Shown piece after piece: positions 13,255 to 16,567 of a stretch of DNA of 16,567 nt. The first letter of the stretch is position 1. The number at the start of each line of letters is the position of its first letter. The notes under the pieces are model-generated. The model searched no databases. It saw nothing but the letters and a program-made list of their open reading frames with translations, and was not told the origin of the DNA. This DNA comes from Lachnospiraceae bacterium UBA3692. Lineage in GTDB: Bacteria > Bacillota > Clostridia > Lachnospirales > Lachnospiraceae. The stretch is from the NCBI GenBank assembly GCA_002372815.1, contig DFIR01000019.1, positions 300-16,866 of the forward strand. Direction: 5' to 3'. The position numbers were made by a program, and so were the translations under genes.

Positions 13255-15279
13255 ATGGACAGTCGGAAACCACTCAGTGAAATGAAAGGCGTCGGCCCCA
13301 AGAGCGGCGCGCTGCTGGAGGCCAGGGGCCTGTATACCGCCGCGGATCTCCTGCGGTGGTATCCGCGGGAATATGACGACTGCCGGGAACCGGTCTATTC
13401 TTTTGAGGCACAGCCGGGCACCACTGCGGCGCTGATGCTCATGATCGTCGGCAATGCCTCCTCCTTCCGGAAGGGGAGCCGGAGCGTCACCCACTTCCAG
13501 GGGGCGGACGCCACCGGGAACGTGCGGCTGACCTTCTTCAACATGCCCTACCTCCGCACACAGCTGAAGCCGGGCACGACGCATGTCTTCCGCGGGATCC
13601 TGAAGGAGACGCCCCGCGGGATCCGCTACATGGAGCAGCCGCGCATCTACGACCTGGCGGAGTACGCGCAGATCCAGGGGCGGCTGCGCCCGGTGTATCC
13701 CCAGATCGCGGGCGTCAGGAGGAACCTTCTGCAGCGCCTGATCGAGACGGCCGCCAGAGAGGCGGATATTCCGGAATTCCTGCCGCCAGGAGACGCGGAG
13801 GAGCTGGGGCTCCTCGGAGAGGCGCAGGCGGTGCGCTCCATCCACCTTCCGGAGGACCCGGAGACGCTGCAGAAGGCCATGGAGCGTCTCATTTTCGACG
13901 AGTTCTTCCTCTTCATACTGGGGATCCGCAAAGAGAAGAGTCGCTTCGCGCAGCCGGTGAACGAGCGACCGATGGCGCGGTGCGCCTCGACTTCCCGCCT
14001 GATCGGAGCGCTTCCCTACCGGCTGACGGACTCGCAGCGGAAGGCCTGGGAACAGATCGAGGCGGATCTCGCCGGGGAGACGGTCATGTACCGGCTCCTC
14101 CAGGGAGACGTCGGATCCGGCAAGACCATCCTGGCATTTCTGGCCCTCCTGATGTGCGCTGAGAACGGACGGCAAGGGGCGCTCATGGCTCCCACGGAGG
14201 TGCTGGCCGTCCAGCACATGGAGTCGCTGACACAGCTGATCCGGGAGCAGGATCTCCCTCTGCACCCCGTTCTTCTGACGGGCTCTGTAAAGGGAAAGGC
14301 GAGAAAAGAAGCCCTGGCCCGCATCGCGGACGGCAGCGCCGACGTCATCATCGGCACACACGCGCTCATCCAGGAGGCTGTGCAGTACCGCGATCTGGGC
14401 CTGGTCATCACCGACGAGCAGCACCGGTTCGGCGTGCGGCAGCGCGAGGCGCTGGGCGAAAAGAGCGGCAGCGGGCAGGAGACGCCCGTGCTGGTGATGA
14501 GCGCGACGCCCATCCCGCGGACCCTGGCGATCATCCTGTACGGGGAGCTGCATGTCAGCCTGCTGACAGAGCTGCCCGCCGGGAGACTGCCCATCAAGAA
14601 CCTGGCCATGGACAGCTCGCAGCGGGCGAGAGCGTACCGTTTCCTCTACCGGCAGGTCGCGGAAGGCCGGCAGGTGTATGTGATCTGTCCCGAGATCGAA
14701 GAGGGGGAGATGGAAGGTCTCGAGAATGTCGGGGACAGCGCGGAGAGGCTCCGCAAAGTGATGCCGGAGCACGTGCGCATCGCTGAGTTGCACGGGCGCA
14801 TGAAGCCGGCGGAGAAGAACGCGGTCATGGACGCCTTCGCGGCGCATGAGACGGACATCCTGGTCTCGACGACCGTCGTGGAGGTCGGGATCAACGTGCC
14901 CAACGCCTCCGTGATCCTGATCGAGAACGCGGAGCGCTTCGGCCTCTCCCAGCTCCACCAGCTGCGGGGAAGAGTCGGAAGAGGCGTCTGGCAGGCCTAC
15001 TGCATCTTCCTCTATGCGGGCGACGAGAAGCCGCGCCGCCTGGAGATATTGGAGAAGACGAACGACGGATTCCGTATTGCGGAAGAGGACCTGAAGCTCC
15101 GCGGACCGGGGGATCTCTTCGGCGTCCGGCAGAGCGGCGCTCTGGGCTTCCGTCTCGCGGACGAATGCGAGCACGCGGGCATCCTGAAGCGCGCGGCGGC
15201 CTATGTCGACACGCTGCTGGCCAGGGATCCCGGGTATACCTGCGAAGCGCTCCGGGCGGTTGACTTTCGGAGCATCTGA
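13255..15279 (+). CDS. recG: ATP-dependent DNA helicase RecG
   Basis: A 674-aa superfamily 2 helicase that remodels stalled replication forks and Holliday junctions. The N-terminal wedge/OB domain covers about 1-235, including KGVGPKSGALLEARGL (11-26), which resembles the helix-hairpin-helix-like start of RecG. Helicase motifs follow: Walker A GDVGSGKT (284-291), TEVLAVQH, DEQHRFGVRQR (387-397; DEQH is the RecG form of the DEAD box), SATPIPRTLA and the C-terminal QLHQLRGRVGRG motif VI. The C-terminus has the RecG pattern EEDLKLRGPGDLFGVRQSG. Length is normal. The ATG at 13255 follows GAGAGGA (13242-13248). It follows fakA as in Bacillus (yloV...recG) and precedes a topoisomerase subunit gene by 53 nt without a visible terminator. 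Confidence 0.97.
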   Translation: MDSRKPLSEMKGVGPKSGALLEARGLYTAADLLRWYPREYDDCREPVYSFEAQPGTTAALMLMIVGNASSFRKGSRSVTHFQGADATGNVRLTFFNMPYLRTQLKPGTTHVFRGILKETPRGIRYMEQPRIYDLAEYAQIQGRLRPVYPQIAGVRRNLLQRLIETAAREADIPEFLPPGDAEELGLLGEAQAVRSIHLPEDPETLQKAMERLIFDEFFLFILGIRKEKSRFAQPVNERPMARCASTSRLIGALPYRLTDSQRKAWEQIEADLAGETVMYRLLQGDVGSGKTILAFLALLMCAENGRQGALMAPTEVLAVQHMESLTQLIREQDLPLHPVLLTGSVKGKARKEALARIADGSADVIIGTHALIQEAVQYRDLGLVITDEQHRFGVRQREALGEKSGSGQETPVLVMSATPIPRTLAIILYGELHVSLLTELPAGRLPIKNLAMDSSQRARAYRFLYRQVAEGRQVYVICPEIEEGEMEGLENVGDSAERLRKVMPEHVRIAELHGRMKPAEKNAVMDAFAAHETDILVSTTVVEVGINVPNASVILIENAERFGLSQLHQLRGRVGRGVWQAYCIFLYAGDEKPRRLEILEKTNDGFRIAEEDLKLRGPGDLFGVRQSGALGFRLADECEHAGILKRAAAYVDTLLARDPGYTCEALRAVDFRSI

Positions 15280-15332
15280 ACGTATGATTACATGTGTTAC
15301 GTACAAACGGACGGAAGGATCACAGGAACAAC

Positions 15333-16567
15333 ATGCAGGAAGCATCTAAAGAATTATATAACGCCAGCAGCATCCGCGTCCTGGAAGGACTGGAAGCGGT
15401 GCGCACCCGGCCGGGCATGTATATCGGCAGCACCTCGACGAGAGGCCTGAACCACCTGATCTACGAGATCGTGGACAATGCCGTTGACGAACACCTGGCG
15501 GGATACTGCGATACGATCGACGTGCGGCTGGAGCAGGACGGATCCTGCACGGTGGAGGACAACGGCCGCGGCATCCCGATCGATATGCACGAACTCGGTG
15601 TCAGCGCGGAGCGCGTCGTCTTCACGACCCTGCACGCCGGAGGCAAGTTCGACAACGCCGCCTACAAGACCAGCGGCGGCCTGCACGGTGTCGGCTCCTC
15701 CGTGGTGAACGCGCTGTCGGAGAGAATGACCGTACAGGTCAAGAAGGGCGGGAAGCTCTTTGAGGACCGCTATCAGCGGGGCGTGCCGGTGATGGAACTG
15801 GAGGACGGCCTGCTCCCCGCCGTCGGTAAGGCGAAGGGGACCGGGACGATCATCAATTTTCTCCCGGATCCGGAGATCTTTGAGAAGACGCGCTTCCGTG
15901 AGGAGGACGTGCGCTCCCGTCTCCACGAGACGGCCTACCTGAACCCGAATCTCACGATCCGCCTGACGGATCTCCGCACGGAGCCCGTGCGGGAGGACAC
16001 CTTCCACGAGCCGGACGGCCTTCGCGCCTTCCTGCGCAACCTGAACAAGGGCAAGGAAGCGGTCACGGACGTGATCTACTTCAAGGGCATGAGCGACGGC
16101 ATCGAGGTCGAGGCCGCGCTGCAGTATGTCAATGAGCTGCACGAAGTCGTCCTGGGCTTCTGCAACAATATCTACAACGCGGAGGGCGGCTCCCACCTGA
16201 CCGGCTTCAAGGCGACTTTCACACAGGTGATGAATACCTATGCGCGGGGCATCGGCGTCCTGAAGGACAAGGACGAGAATTTCAACGGCTCCGACATCCG
16301 CAACGGACTGACGGCGGTCATCTCCATCAAGCACCCGGATCCGCGCTTCGAGGGCCAGACGAAGACCAGGCTGGACAACCAGGACGCGGCCAAGGCCGTC
16401 AGCCAGGTGACCGGCGAGGAGATCGTCCGCTACTACGACCGCAACCTGGAAGTCCTGAAGGCGTCCCTGAGCCGCGCCGAACAGGCCGCGAAGATCCGCA
16501 AAGCCCAGAAGAAAGTGACGGACAATCTGATCAAGCCCGCCAAGTTCTCCTTCGACTCCAACGGGAA
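15333..16567 (+). CDS. Type IIA DNA topoisomerase ATPase subunit (GyrB or ParE), 3' truncated
   Basis: The visible 411 residues cover the GHKL ATPase and transducer domains of a gyrase/topoisomerase IV B subunit. RVLEGLEAVRTRPGMYIGST (15-34) is the universal start. EIVDNAVDE (45-53) is the N-box, DNGRGIP (76-82) and GGLHGVGSSVVNALSE (115-130) are the ATP-lid motifs, and GQTK (341-344) holds the switch lysine. The TOPRIM domain lies beyond the window end. The ATG at 15333 has a modest CAGGA (15323-15327) upstream. Whether it is GyrB or a ParE-like paralogue cannot be settled: the HGVGSSVVNALS form leans to ParE, and the place beside recG rather than dnaA-recF suggests a second paralogue. The segment TRLDNQDAAKAV replaces the usual TKLGN form. 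Confidence 0.93.
   Translation, partial: MQEASKELYNASSIRVLEGLEAVRTRPGMYIGSTSTRGLNHLIYEIVDNAVDEHLAGYCDTIDVRLEQDGSCTVEDNGRGIPIDMHELGVSAERVVFTTLHAGGKFDNAAYKTSGGLHGVGSSVVNALSERMTVQVKKGGKLFEDRYQRGVPVMELEDGLLPAVGKAKGTGTIINFLPDPEIFEKTRFREEDVRSRLHETAYLNPNLTIRLTDLRTEPVREDTFHEPDGLRAFLRNLNKGKEAVTDVIYFKGMSDGIEVEAALQYVNELHEVVLGFCNNIYNAEGGSHLTGFKATFTQVMNTYARGIGVLKDKDENFNGSDIRNGLTAVISIKHPDPRFEGQTKTRLDNQDAAKAVSQVTGEEIVRYYDRNLEVLKASLSRAEQAAKIRKAQKKVTDNLIKPAKFSFDSNG

Noticed and set aside
13165..15345. A 726-aa open frame on the minus strand
   Set aside because: It is antisense to recG, shows no recognisable motif, and has the arginine/leucine-rich composition of a shadow frame.

Overview
The window is a GC-rich stretch of a Gram-positive (Firmicutes) chromosome, most likely a clostridial one. 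Several gene orders support this: sigA-trmK-nif3, a DUF2953 gene followed by ytfJ, asp23-yloV(fakA)-recG, and a type A-like RNase P RNA. Genus cannot be read from the sequence. Nearly everything is core chromosome. I see no phage, insertion sequence, CRISPR array or tRNA.

Left part (1-4050): the 3' end of the housekeeping sigma factor gene, then trmK and a nif3-family gene that overlap by 4 nt, then a TGS-domain nucleoside (uridine) kinase-like gene. After it comes a consensus promoter (TTGACA-17-TAAAAT), a 22-bp perfect palindrome, the RNase P RNA gene and its terminator.

Middle part (4091-6308): a two-gene metal-homeostasis unit. The first gene is a G3E (CobW/COG0523) GTPase with a GCICC motif and a long His/Asp repeat. 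The second is a divergent GTPase without the CxCC motif, fused to a C-terminal domain resembling YcgQ (DUF1980/TIGR03943). It converges on rpsT (minus strand), and a strong hairpin lies between them. rpsT has a consensus promoter and an unusually long leader.

Right-middle part (6927-10565): divergent from rpsT is a four-gene operon. It encodes a LicD nucleotidyltransferase-like domain fused to a GT-B glycosyltransferase-like domain, probably with a leaderless start. A 117-aa conserved unknown, a DUF2953 membrane-anchored protein and a YtfJ/GerW-family protein follow, then a terminator. rpmB (minus strand, zinc-ribbon form) converges on it with its own terminator.

Right part (11013-16567): asp23, yloV/fakA, recG and the 5' part of a type IIA topoisomerase ATPase subunit gene (GyrB or ParE) run in one direction from a TATAAT promoter. 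A weak hairpin lies between fakA and recG.

The least ordinary items are the GTPase pair at 4091-6308, the LicD-glycosyltransferase fusion with its apparent leaderless promoter, the palindrome in the rnpB leader, the repeat-bearing rpsT leader, and a FakA whose middle domain seems to lack the usual metal ligands. I did not find a clearly new defence or mobile system.
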